This document shows, piece after piece, positions 55,514-64,000 of a stretch of DNA of 64,000 nucleotides. Both the position numbers and the translations under genes were made by a program. Position 1 is the stretch's first letter; every line of letters starts with the position of its first letter. The notes below the pieces were generated by a model, which saw nothing but the letters and a program-made list of their open reading frames with translations, ran no database searches and had not been told where the DNA came from. The stretch covers positions 65,678 through 129,677 of the forward strand of contig NZ_PGFQ01000003.1 in NCBI RefSeq assembly GCF_029870955.1, written 5' to 3'. The DNA is from Sulfitobacter faviae. Lineage in GTDB: Bacteria; Pseudomonadota; Alphaproteobacteria; Rhodobacterales; Rhodobacteraceae.

Positions 55514-57621
55514 TCATTTCTGCTTGTCACATTGCTTGATCAGCCATTTGTGCAAGGCGGGGGCTTGGTCGGGTTTGGTTCTGAAATCCGCCGCCTGTTC
55601 GAGGAGCGCGCGCATGGCTTTGCCGTCTTTGCCGAGGGATTTGTTAGGCCAGTGGGGTTTGTGCGCTTCCCATGCTGTCAGATAGCCGTCAGCCCAGATG
55701 GAAAACAGGACCGGGTCCGCCGGGAACAGCACCTCTGCCGGAGCACCGTCTCGCAGCAAGGACAGACGGTGATTGTAGGCTATTACGATCAGGTCGAGGA
55801 GTTTTTGCAAGTCCGCATCGGAGGCGAGATCGTCTGCCACTACATTGAAAATCGTGACGATCCACTCGGAGGGTTTGATGAACTTGGGCGCGGTGCAAAG
55901 ACCTGTCAAAAAGCCTTCCATCCAGGGGGTGTGATCTTGGCTGGACGCAGAAGTTTATCCAGCGCCTTTTGTTCCTTTGTGCCGAACGGTGCGACCTCGG
56001 CGTAGGTTCCCGGGGCCGCGCGTTCTTCGGTGACCTCAAGACCGCCGAACGGCATCGGCGGCGCGTCCTGATGGACCCACGCCTCAAAGCTCATGGCGTG
56101 CACGAAATGCATGATCGGGGCCTTCTTCAGGTCGCGGCCCTCGGACATGGCCTGGGCCACGGCGACAAGCTCAGGCGTTATGGGGTTCTTTGCAGCCGCC
56201 AGCAAGGCGGCATTGCGGGCAAAGATCATGGCCCAAAAGTTGCGGCGGGTCTCCAGATGCTGCCAAAGCTTGCGGGTCATGGCATTTTGAGTCGTTGCAC
56301 TTTCAATGGCATCTGACGATGCGTCGCTGTCCTCGAACCAGCTGTCCGAGATCGGGAAGTGATCAGGCCAATGCTCACTCGCCATGATCAGGCTGCCCCG
56401 TGCGCGGACGGAGAGAGTGGAGACGGCGCCTTCGGGGTCAGCAATGGCCGCGATGTCTGCAATATCTGCCGATCGCGGGCGCAGATCGGCAAAACCTGCG
56501 GTCTCGACGACATCGAGCAGACCCGCCGCGGGCATTGTCCCATTTGCTTGCCCGTCCGCAAGCGCCCAAGACAGAGCGGTGAACGCATAATCTGCTGTTG
56601 CCTCCAAGGCGCCGGACTCATTTGCAATCTGCGCGATCATCTGTTTTTGCTCGGTGGCGCTGGTGCACGGAAGCACAAAAGCGTCTTTCACGCCAAACCC
56701 CTGTTTGAGCAGCACCACCGCCAAAGCACGTCGGCCACCCGATTGAATGGCCATGGAGAGGCTCTGCGCACCGCTGCCATCGACCATCGAGGATACAACG
56801 CGGTGGATCTTGGGTTTTGAGCGCGTGTCAATTGCCTGCGTCCCGGTTTTGAGGGCGGATCGGATGATCTCATCCATACCGCGCAAGGTGTCAGGGTCTT
56901 GTAGCCAGCTTCGGATCAAGGTGATGCGCGATAACAAGGTCTGAGACAGATCACCCGCCTGCTGGCGCAGAGCGAGACCGGTTAGCGCGCCGGAGCTCAC
57001 CGAGGCGTCTGTCGCAAGTAGCAGCGCTGCGGCGGCATCTCCACATAGGGACTCTGGTCGGGTAGCGAGTTTGCGAATGAAAGCAAAGCGTGCTTCTGGC
57101 GGCAAGGTTGGCAGCATCTCATCCAGCATCGCCAGCATGGCCGAAACCGAGTCTTCGCCGATGCCATTTAAGCCTTTGAAGATACCGTCGAACATCTCAT
57201 CGGGGATGTCGGGAATGCCGTTGATGTCGGCAAAGGCATCCGGGTCTTCGGGGATGACCGCATGGGCCAGCGATGGTGGCGGGGTCAGGCCCGCACGCGT
57301 CCAGGCGCTGGAGAGAGACAAGGCCGTTTGGGATGTCAGGTCGGCGTCGAGCAAGGCCACCACATCGCGCATGTCATCCAGTAAGGTGCGCCCTTTGCGC
57401 TGCCCGCTCTCATCGGCCATGCGGGCCTCATCCAGTGCGGCGACCAGCATCGCCATCTGGCCGTCCGACAATGGGCCACTCGCGGCCTCTTGGATCAGCG
57501 CAGCGCAAAGGTCCGGGCGCGCCAGAAGATCCTTGCCAAACTGCCGTAAAAGCTCTGACTGCTGCAACGGCAACTTTGGCGCTTCCACGGCCCGAACCAT
57601 CTTTGAAAGAAACGCGTCCAC
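55514..57621 (-). CDS. large protein with C-terminal UPF0149 (YecA-like) domain, probable frameshift
   Basis: The first frame (57621-55906, 571 residues) is a helical, repeat-like protein without known family. It runs out at KITPPGWKAF. The second frame (55921-55514) starts MEGFLTGLCTAPKFIKPSEWI, the UPF0149 signature, and would begin mid-domain if it were a separate gene. One base added to the run 55925-55929 (C5 on the coding strand) joins them as KITPPWMEGFLTGL. I therefore call a single ~700-residue gene. Function unknown; small UPF0149 proteins are linked to metal handling or secretion. Confidence 0.6.
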
Positions 57622-57919
57622 CCTGATCCCCCTCGGTTGACATCATTGCATTGCAGAAAGTTTGGTTCTGTCCAAGGCAAAACCATATCTTGGCTGATCA
57701 CTCGCCCGAAATCTGCCCTATCACGTTGCGAATTCGCGCGCGTTCCGCCTTGAGAGAGGCCCGCTAGGGAGCTGGCAATCGCTTCTCTTTGAGCAATGAT
57801 TTGACGTCTTCCTGTGCCTTTTGCCAGGCTGGCAGGTGACGCGCGCGGATACAGGCGTTCGGGCATTTGGTTGACAGCCATAGCGCTGCCTGTGCGTCGC
57901 GGGCGTTACCAAAGCCATC

Positions 57920-58438
57920 TCAACGGCCAGGCGCCACCTTAACGGACTTCTCGAACCGCTTGTCCGCCGCCGCCGCTTCTTTCAAGAGCGCGTCGAAATT
58001 GTCAGGTGGGTTGCCATCTTCCAGCATTCCTTTGAACGTCGCATAGGCATCCGTCTTGCTGCCATAGGCGCGCAGGGTCTTGTCGTCGTTCACCCAGGCC
58101 ACCACGATGACCTTTGCATCGCTGTTGAACCGATAGAACAGCCGATACTGCTGGAAGAATTTCGCCCGGAACCAGTGTTTGCGGTGATCGCCGAGTGTGC
58201 CGCCTTGGCGGAAGGCGGCGGCACCCGGATCTGCCGGTATGGCCTCGGTGACCAGCTTGAAGATGGCGGCCAGCCGTTTCGTGGAATTTTTCTTGCGCCA
58301 GGTCTTGGGATCGCGAGCCTTACGCGCCTCGACCTCCAGGGTCAGCCCTTCGAGCTGGTCCAGAAAGAGCGGATGCGCATAAATCGACCATCCGTTTACG
58401 ACAAGTGGCGCTTGGGCGGGCATGCTATCGCCGCTCAT
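57920..58438 (-). CDS. yhaV: YhaV-type ribonuclease toxin
   Basis: The 172-residue protein has the YhaV landmarks WSIYAHPLFLDQL, TKRLAAIFKLVTEAIPADP and HWFRAKFFQQYRLFYRFNSDAKVIVVAWVNDDKTLRAYGS. A RelE-superfamily ribosome-dependent mRNase. The start overlaps the PrlF stop (ATGA). The 298 bp downstream, to the next gene, hold nothing recognisable. Confidence 0.9.
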   Translation of the reverse strand: MSGDSMPAQAPLVVNGWSIYAHPLFLDQLEGLTLEVEARKARDPKTWRKKNSTKRLAAIFKLVTEAIPADPGAAAFRQGGTLGDHRKHWFRAKFFQQYRLFYRFNSDAKVIVVAWVNDDKTLRAYGSKTDAYATFKGMLEDGNPPDNFDALLKEAAAADKRFEKSVKVAPGR

Positions 58439-58761
58439 TCATCCTCGAGCGATAGCGGCGCATCGAGATCGACGTCAACGTCTCCGACCAGTGCTGCAAG
58501 ACGGTCATGCAAAGCCCCATCGAACGCCCGAATGCGGTCCGGATGCGCCTTGATATCGGCCTCGACAAAATCGAGAAAGGCTCCGAGCACGGGATCTTCC
58601 TCGTCGCTGCGCACGGGCTCGATATAGACCCTGCCACTCGGCTCGGTGCAGTAACGAATCTGGTCGCCCTTGCCCAGCTTGAGCTGTTTGCGCACACCCG
58701 CCGGCACGGTCGTCTGATACCGATCCGTGAGTTTCGAGACATCTTGTGCGAGGGCTGTCAT
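58435..58761 (-). CDS. prlF: PrlF (SohA) antitoxin
   Basis: The 108-residue protein has an AbrB-like N-terminus (KLTDRYQTTVPAGVRKQLKLGKGDQIRY) and an acidic C-terminal part ending LSLEDE. Forms a complex with YhaV and represses the operon. A 15-bp perfect tandem repeat lies just upstream (58774-58803). Confidence 0.9.
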   Translation of the reverse strand: MTALAQDVSKLTDRYQTTVPAGVRKQLKLGKGDQIRYCTEPSGRVYIEPVRSDEEDPVLGAFLDFVEADIKAHPDRIRAFDGALHDRLAALVGDVDVDLDAPLSLEDE

Positions 58762-58773
58762 GGCAGTCTCCTG

Positions 58774-58803
58774 AAGAAAAGGTTCTTTAAGAAAAGGTTC
58801 TTT
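58774..58803. repeat. 15-bp perfect tandem repeat, prlF operator candidate
   Basis: AAGAAAAGGTTCTTT at 58774-58788 is repeated at once at 58789-58803. Each unit is itself partly palindromic (AAGAA/TTCTT). It starts 13 bp upstream of the prlF start, so it is a likely autoregulatory operator. Confidence 0.7.
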
Positions 58804-58900
58804 GCTGCCCGCGATAGGTAATGCATTTGCATTGCCTTGTCAAGACAAGCCGCAGCATCTGCTGTCGCCGGGCAGGTCGATGAACCGTCCGGCGCAGGAC

Positions 58901-59553
58901 CTAATCTCGCCTCGCCAGGAACTCCGCCAGCACTGGACTGGCAGCACCTTTCGCGGAGCTGAGCAGCTCCGAACCCGCAAGCGTGGCCTTCGAGAGGCGT
59001 ACGAGCCCGCCGGTTTCCTCGATGCGGTAGCAGCGGCGTTTTTGCCGCCCGCGTCTGTAGTGCGTCGCGGTGACGATCTGGCAGGTGCTGCCATCGGCGA
59101 GCGTCACAGGTGCTGCAAGCTTGATCTTGTCGCCTTCGGCATAGTCCGGGATCGACGCCCAGTCCCGGCAACGCTGACGCCAGTCCTGGGCGTAGCTGGC
59201 CGGGTCTTTCAGGTCGGAGAGGAGCTCGATCAGCCCAAGAGGAGCGCGAGACTCGTTCGGGCCAGCGCTTTCCTCCATATCCTTGTAGCCCAGCAGCCAT
59301 CGTCGTAGGCGGTGAGGAAGACGGCGGCGAAGGTGATCGAGCCGTCAGGATCGGTGATATAGGTCGCGTCCTCGACAGCGGTGCCGTCGAGATTGGTAAC
59401 CCTAGCCGCTGCATACCAGGTGGAGGCGACCTTGCAGGCTTTGACCAGTTCCGTCTTGCGGCTGTCGCCCTCGAAGGTGCACAGCCGAGCAATCTCCGCT
59501 TTCTCATCCGCGTAGGTCTGGACGCGGCCGTCGGTGTAGAAGAGCCATCCCAT
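58901..59553 (-). CDS. DUF6927-like plasmid protein, one frameshift
   Basis: ATG 59553 after AAAGGAC gives MGWLFYTDGRVQTYADEKAEIARLCTF. The frame leaves sense at ~59290: adding one C to the run 59289-59291 (plus strand) gives DDGCWGYKDMEESAGPNESRAP and continues to RRD at 58901. The full product is ~217 residues and matches DUF6927 as I recall it. Function unknown; typical of Rhodobacterales plasmids. Confidence 0.72.
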
Positions 59554-60248
59554 CTCAGAGTCCTTTCTCTCATTGGGGAAACTGTTGTTGCCAATGTCCC
59601 GAGCGGGCCGCAGGCCCGGCAGGGTATTGGCGATGCTTGTTTGAGAAAGGGCGCATTGCGCCACCCTCCGGTCATCGAGTTCCATCAGCGCATCGAGCGG
59701 CACGCGGTAGGGCTGCATGGCGTCGAAATCCTCGCAATTGCCGCAGTTCTGTACGATTGCGAAGGTGTCGCAGGCATCCTTGAGAATGACCCGGAAGGTG
59801 CCGCCAAGGCCCGAGGGCACTTCGTAGGTCCGCCGATGAGATAGTCCGAGGCCCGGCGCACGAAGACGCGGATGCTGTGGCCATCGGTGGCGAGCCGGAT
59901 CGCACCCCGCCCCCGGTCGATGAGCACCTGCACGTCATCCAGGATATCGGTGTAGAACTGGCCGGTCAAATCGCGAAACGCCATGCGGCGCTGCGCCATC
60001 CAGTCGGTGTCGCGAAACGGGTTCATGCCGTCGGCGAAGGCGAAGGAGGGATCGGCCTGCGCGGTGGTAACGATACGGGTGGTCGTGCCATCGATGCCGT
60101 TCGAGCGCAGATGCACACCATTGCCGACGATGAGGATCAGGGCGGGCCTGTCCACGGGCCCGTTCCAGTTGGGCAGGAAGGTCTTGCAGGCGCGCGCATG
60201 GGCGATCTGCGCCGCAACAGCGGAGGCAGAGAACTTGAGAATAGCCAT
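59554..60248 (-). CDS. hypothetical plasmid protein, one frameshift
   Basis: From ATG 60248 the product starts MAILKFSASAVAAQIAHARACKTFLPNWNGPVD. A missing G near 59822-59825 splits it; repair gives GGPTEVPSGLGGTFRVILKDACDTFAIVQNCGNCEDFDAM. No stop separates it from the DUF6927-like gene in this reading, so its true end, near 59560, is uncertain. Function unknown. Confidence 0.5.
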
Positions 60249-60320
60249 GGGATGTCTTTCCGTTGGGTGTGGGAGGGGTCGACCCGCGCGGGGAATGCCT
60301 CGCGCGGGTCGCGTGAGGAC

Positions 60321-62258
60321 TCAGGCCGCTTGCGCGACCTCGCTGTCAGGCTCCGGAGATTCCTCGATGGGCTCCGCCTCATCACAGGCGACACCGGCGG
60401 TCTGCATCATCGGCGGGCACCAGGCGGCCACGGCAGCGAGCTGTGCGTCGGTGAGCGTGGCGAATGGCTCGGCGAAGAGCTTGTCGCAGAAGGCGACGAT
60501 CTCCTTCTTGCTCGAAGAGGCCAGTGTCACCGCCTCCTGGGCGAGACCCAGATCCTCGCCGAGGATCTTCAGGAGCCAAGCCTTCTTGAAGCGGTTGAAG
60601 AGCGCCGCATTCGGCGTCCAGTGGGCGCGGATGTCGGGCATGATCTCGATCTCGAACGCATGCATCAGGCTGTCGCGCTGGCGGTCCCGCGCGAAGCAGG
60701 ACTGCGTGGTGCTGGCCGTGGCATAGGCCACGAGCTTGGCCTTCTCGCCGGCCTCCAGCGCGCGAAACGCCGCGAACTGATCGGCGGCGCGCGGGCGTCA
60801 TCGAGCCAGGAGAGATCAAGTGCATCATGCGCCGCCGCCACCTGCTCGAGCGAGGTCTCGTCGATCTCGTCCATCTTGGCATGGCTGCGGTATTCCTTGC
60901 GGGCATCGATCTTGATCGCCTGCGTGACACTCATGCCGCTGGCCAGAACGTCACTGACCAGCTTGAAGAGCGTCAGATCCAGCGTGGCCTCCGGATTAGC
61001 GCCATCGCGGCCCCAAGCGCCATGGCTCGCTCGGTCTTGAGGTCCTCAGCCAGCGAGGCCGGTAGCTGATCTCGCCCGGGTCAGGGCCTCTTCCCCGTCT
61101 GACTACTCGAGGCGCCGCGCGTGCCCTCCGCTTTGACGGTGTCCTCCGGGCGTACGAGGCCGATATGGAGCGTCACCTGACCATTCGACCACGAGGCGAT
61201 TACCCGGACCGCGCCAGGTCCTCGGCGCTGTAGGCCTCCTGCAGATCGCGGGCTTCCTCTTCCAAGGGTCCACGCGCTCGTAAGCGCGTTGTAGGCACTG
61301 TCCTCGAGCCCTCATCTCATCTGTAGCTGCAGTTGCTCGAGCTCGGCGGTGATCTCATCGATGCGCTTCTGGGCGGTCTCATCAGGCTCGATCGGGCCGG
61401 GATAGACCCGGCCGTAGTCGGCCATGGTCGCGTAATCATACCGGACCATCGCATCGGCCCAGGCAAAGCCAGTTTTATGCGGGCCTCTTCGGCGGCACCG
61501 AGCTTTTCGAGCAGGATGGTCTCGACCAGCGCGCATCTCGAGCACGGAATGCTCTTCCAGAGGTCAGCCGCGACTGCGCCGCACGCGCCTCGTAGTCCGC
61601 GCGCACGAAAGCCCGATATATCGCTGACCTGCACCCCGCGGGATTTGAGCGCCTGTCGAACGGTATAGGCCTGCAGATAGCCGCGTCCTTCGTGAGCGCC
61701 TCGAAGCCTCGCGCTGCGCCTCTTGGCTCGGATGCTCGCGAAGGCCTTCATCGTGTGAGCGTGATCACCTTGCCCGGGCCGCGCGCGGATGTCGGGGTGG
61801 ATCAGGCCATAGCGCAACCGGCCTTTCACGGCGGCCACCGTGGTGCGAAGGTCTTGGCGATCGTCTCGGCGTCTGGCGTCGACTCCATCATCCGAGCGAA
61901 GGCCTCGAACTCGTCGATCGCGTTCATCGGCGCTTGCGTGATATTCTCGGCGAGCGACAGAGCCGTGGTGACGTCGCAATCCTCCGGCACGAGGGCGGAG
62001 TCGACCTTGGTTTTCGCGGTGAACCCCTTCTCGCTTTTGTCGGACCAGTTCCTTCAGGGCGGCATGGCGACCACCGGTGCACGGCGAACTTGCCGTCGAG
62101 CTTCTGGACCAGGAGCGGCTGCAGAGGCCAGCACCGGATGCTGGCTTTCAGATGCGCGATGTTCTCGGGGTCATAGTTTCCGGAGTTGCTGCGCACATTG
62201 GCGGGATGCGGGACCAGATCGCGATGGCGACGGAGACGGGTTTGAAGCTTGCGGTCAT
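60321..62258 (-). CDS. large ParB/RepB/Spo0J-type partition protein, multiply frameshifted
   Basis: ATG 62258 starts MTASFKPVSVAIA. The ParB core is visible across frames: RSNSGNYDPENIAHLKASI, then PLLVQKLDGKFAVHR followed by a broken GGRRHAAL. The C-terminus (60731-60321) reads cleanly (RQRDSLMHAFEIEIMPDIRAHWTP ... EVAQAA). Between ~60.75 and 62.25 kb the reading frame changes many times, nearly always where a base is missing. Length of ~645 residues fits the large plasmid ParB-like proteins. It binds parS-like sites for partition or regulates plasmid genes. Confidence 0.7.
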
Positions 62259-62335
62259 GGGATATCCTTCCAGGTGGATGAGATGCGGCCCGCGCGCTTG
62301 CGCGTGACCAATCCCGGCTTCAGGGATCACTACGA

Positions 62336-62357
62336 CAAAGGCCCACTTTCCCTTTGA
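62336..62357 (-). repeat. intergenic AAAGCnGGCTTT element, copy 4 (variant)
   Basis: Minus strand TCAAAGGGAAAGTGGGCCTT (62357-62338), ~80 bp upstream of the ParB start and just after the DUF3768 stop. Confidence 0.5.
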
Positions 62358-62386
62358 GGGTCAGCGGGCCATCATCGTCTCAGATG

Positions 62387-62790
62387 TCAGGGGGAGGAGT
62401 CCCTGCCTACCAGTCGCGCGGCCAGCATGATGGTCAGCACGCGCATGTGGTGCGGGATTGTCCGGGGTCTCAGCCCCGTACGGAAATCCGAATCTGCCTC
62501 ATAGAGATCGATTTTCCAGAACACGGTCTCGCCCCGGATCTCGAGAGCGCCGAAATCGTGCATCCTCGGGATCATTCTCAGGCTCGAATGTATCGAACGC
62601 ACTGTGGACTTCACCCGCCTCGGCCATGAAGCCGTCACCGGCCTCCATAAGCGCGCGGGTGACATGCATCCGGCCTGGATGGGCTGCGCGGGCGCAGCCC
62701 AAGGCATGTGAGCTTGCGAAACGCGTCGTTTTGCGCCGCGATCACGGTCGGATCCGGACGGTCTGGCTGGGATTGAACATTCATGGACAT
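62387..62790 (-). CDS. DUF3768 domain protein, frameshifted
   Basis: ATG 62790 starts MSMNVQSQPDRPDPTVIAAQ, then NDAFRKLTCLGL. The central MHVTRALMEAGDGFMAEAGE and the end DFGALEIRGETVFWKIDLYEADSDFRTG ... HMRVLTIMLAARLV lie in different frames, so at least two or three indels are present. The pieces together match DUF3768 (~130 residues), a plasmid-associated family of unknown function. Confidence 0.68.
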
Positions 62791-62822
62791 GGGGATCTCC
62801 TTCGAGAAGTTGAAACACCCTT

Positions 62823-62845
62823 CCCAAAGCCCGCTTTTTCTTTCT
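62823..62845 (-). repeat. intergenic AAAGCnGGCTTT element, copy 5
   Basis: Minus strand AGAAAGAAAAAGCGGGCTTT (62845-62826), ~33 bp upstream of the DUF3768 start. Confidence 0.55.
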
Positions 62846-62874
62846 GCTTGTCGGAAAGACCGAAGCAGAAGGAC

Positions 62875-63083
62875 CTACCCGAACAGCCCCTTGGGTCTGT
62901 AATTCGGGTTGGGGATGGTTTCGATCCAGCCGCCCTGTTCAATGATGCTCTCAAGTGCTGCCAAGAACGGATAAGCGCCCTCGGCAGCGCTCCACCAATA
63001 GGCACCGCGCTTGAAGGTGATGATCTTGCGGCGGCCGTCTTCGAAGCAGGCCACCGCAGCGTCTTGGGTTCCTTACGTGACAT
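62875..63083 (-). CDS. small hypothetical plasmid protein, one frameshift
   Basis: ATG 63083 gives MSRKEPK. After one frame change the rest reads VACFEDGRRKIITFKRGAYW and ends NPNYRPKGLFG at 62875, ~69 residues. It overlaps nothing and follows the ArdC-like gene by 24 bp. No known family. Confidence 0.5.
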
Positions 63084-63106
63084 GGGTGTCTCCGTTCTCC
63101 GTGCGG

Positions 63107-64000
63107 TCAGGCGGCCTCGGCACTGCGACTGCCCTGCCTCCGATCTGGCGATCAGATAATCACAGGCGCGCTGCGCGTCCGCGGCGTGCCGGAAGATCGC
63201 GCCTTGTCCGACCGAAGGACCGCAACCAGTTGTGCAGGTAGGCGGCATTCATCTCGAGCGTGTGCGCCGTGAAGCCGAGCGTCTGACCCAGGAACACCGA
63301 GGTCAATTCCGCGACGATCTCCTCGCGCGCATAGGACGTGTTGCCAAACTTCGAGAACCCGAAATCACGGTTCAGTCGATGCGGGGCTTTCGTGGCATGG
63401 GCCAGCTCATGCGCCCAGACCCCGTAGAAATTGCGCGGGTCATGGAACCGCGTGATAGACGGCATGTAGACCTTGTCCACGGGCGGCAGATAATAGGCTT
63501 CAGTTCCGTGAAGACGGTCGTGATGTCAATGGCATCGAAAAACGCCTGCATGTGCGGGATGGGCTCGGACGGAGGATGCTCGGGTGCGGGCTCCGGGTCG
63601 GGGAAGAAACTGTCGGGCAGGCCATCGATCTGGCAGGCATTGAACACGCGGTAGGCTTTCTGGAAGCGGAAGATGCGGGCTTCCTCGGAGCGATCATCGC
63701 CATCGCTGCGGTCGTCTCGCGCCGCGTCTTTCCGGCTTTGGCCGTAATAGACGACGACAGAGGATTTCTCGCCTTGCGGACCTTTGCGTCCAACGCATTA
63801 GCCTGCGGCAACGTCATCCAGAAGGGAGCTGTGGCCGCATCACCGTTCGCATGGTGAGCAGGAAGTTGTTCACACCTGGTAGGGTTCTCCGCCCACGCGC
63901 AGGGGACGAGAGCTGCCGCCAATGGTCCAGGGCTTGCGCCAGGGCAGGACGCCGCGCTCGATGATGCGGATGATTTCGTTCGTGATGACCTCGGAGGCAT
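63107..64000 (-). CDS. ArdC-like antirestriction/zincin protein, partial and frameshifted
   Basis: The C-terminal peptidase part is clear: ITRFHDPRNFYGVWAHELAHAT (HEXXH), then EEIVAELTSVFLGQTLGF and HTLEMNAAYLHNWL. The N-terminal ssDNA-binding ArdC part is present in pieces (TLPQANALDAKVRKG; FRFQKAYRVFNACQIDGLPD). Several indels break it, and the start lies beyond the window edge. ArdC proteins bind single-stranded DNA and protect entering plasmids from restriction. Confidence 0.72.

Noticed and set aside
1..64000. CRISPR arrays, tRNA or rRNA genes
   Set aside because: No regularly spaced direct repeats, cloverleaf-like sequences or rRNA-like stretches were seen on reading; a dedicated scan was not possible.

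Overview
The window looks like part of a conjugative replicon (plasmid or chromid) from an alphaproteobacterium, most likely of the Rhodobacterales. I infer this from high GC, a complete VirB/VirD4 type IV secretion system with RcgA/RcgR-type regulators, and a backbone of families (strawberry-notch helicase/methylase, ParB, ArdC, DUF736, DUF2493, DUF3768, DUF6878, DUF6915, DUF6927) that I associate with Rhodobacterales plasmids. All family names come from reading the proteins, not from a database search.

Layout. 0-7.6 kb: a metabolic and stress block, with a ribosome-hibernation factor, a ferritin-like DUF892 protein and a tightly coupled fadE-fadA-fadJ beta-oxidation operon. 8.3-10.7 kb: an IS30-family element interrupted by an IS110/IS1111-type element. 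10.8 kb: a bS21 gene (rpsU). 11-15.4 kb: conjugation-associated small genes plus rcgA/rcgR-like regulators. 15.6-27.2 kb: the virB operon (virB1-B5, B8-B11, B6), including a VirB5-like protein with an embedded lytic transglycosylase domain. 27.3-33.3 kb: a cargo island with a patatin phospholipase, an E2-E1-JAB triple-domain ubiquitin-like conjugation protein, a metallo-beta-lactamase-fold protein and a DUF2188 protein, divergent from an Xre/ImmA regulator pair across a 20-bp inverted-repeat operator. 33.4-38.3 kb: virD4, a relaxase and a MobC-like gene, with an oriT candidate beside them. 38.8-49.8 kb: small plasmid genes, a GSU2403-type nucleotidyltransferase, a DUF2493 protein, a large YobI-like P-loop NTPase and a rhomboid protease. 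50-54 kb: the strawberry-notch protein. 54.3-58.8 kb: toxin-antitoxin modules (Doc/AbrB, a lone RelB-like antitoxin, YhaV/PrlF) around a UPF0149-type gene. 58.9-64 kb: DUF6927, ParB, DUF3768 and ArdC-like genes, many broken by frameshifts.

The genes form a self-transfer machine: relaxase and MobC process DNA at oriT, VirD4 couples it to the VirB channel, Rcg proteins probably regulate transfer, ParB and the TA modules keep the replicon, and ArdC-like proteins protect entering DNA. The E2-E1-JAB/MBL/patatin operon sits between virB6 and virD4 and is the best candidate for an unusual system, probably anti-phage or anti-plasmid defence.

Caution: at least a dozen otherwise well-conserved genes are broken by single-base indels, mostly one base missing from a short G/C or T run, and the density rises sharply after 60.7 kb. 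This pattern fits uncorrected consensus errors better than true gene decay. I list such genes at full reconstructed extent and note the break.
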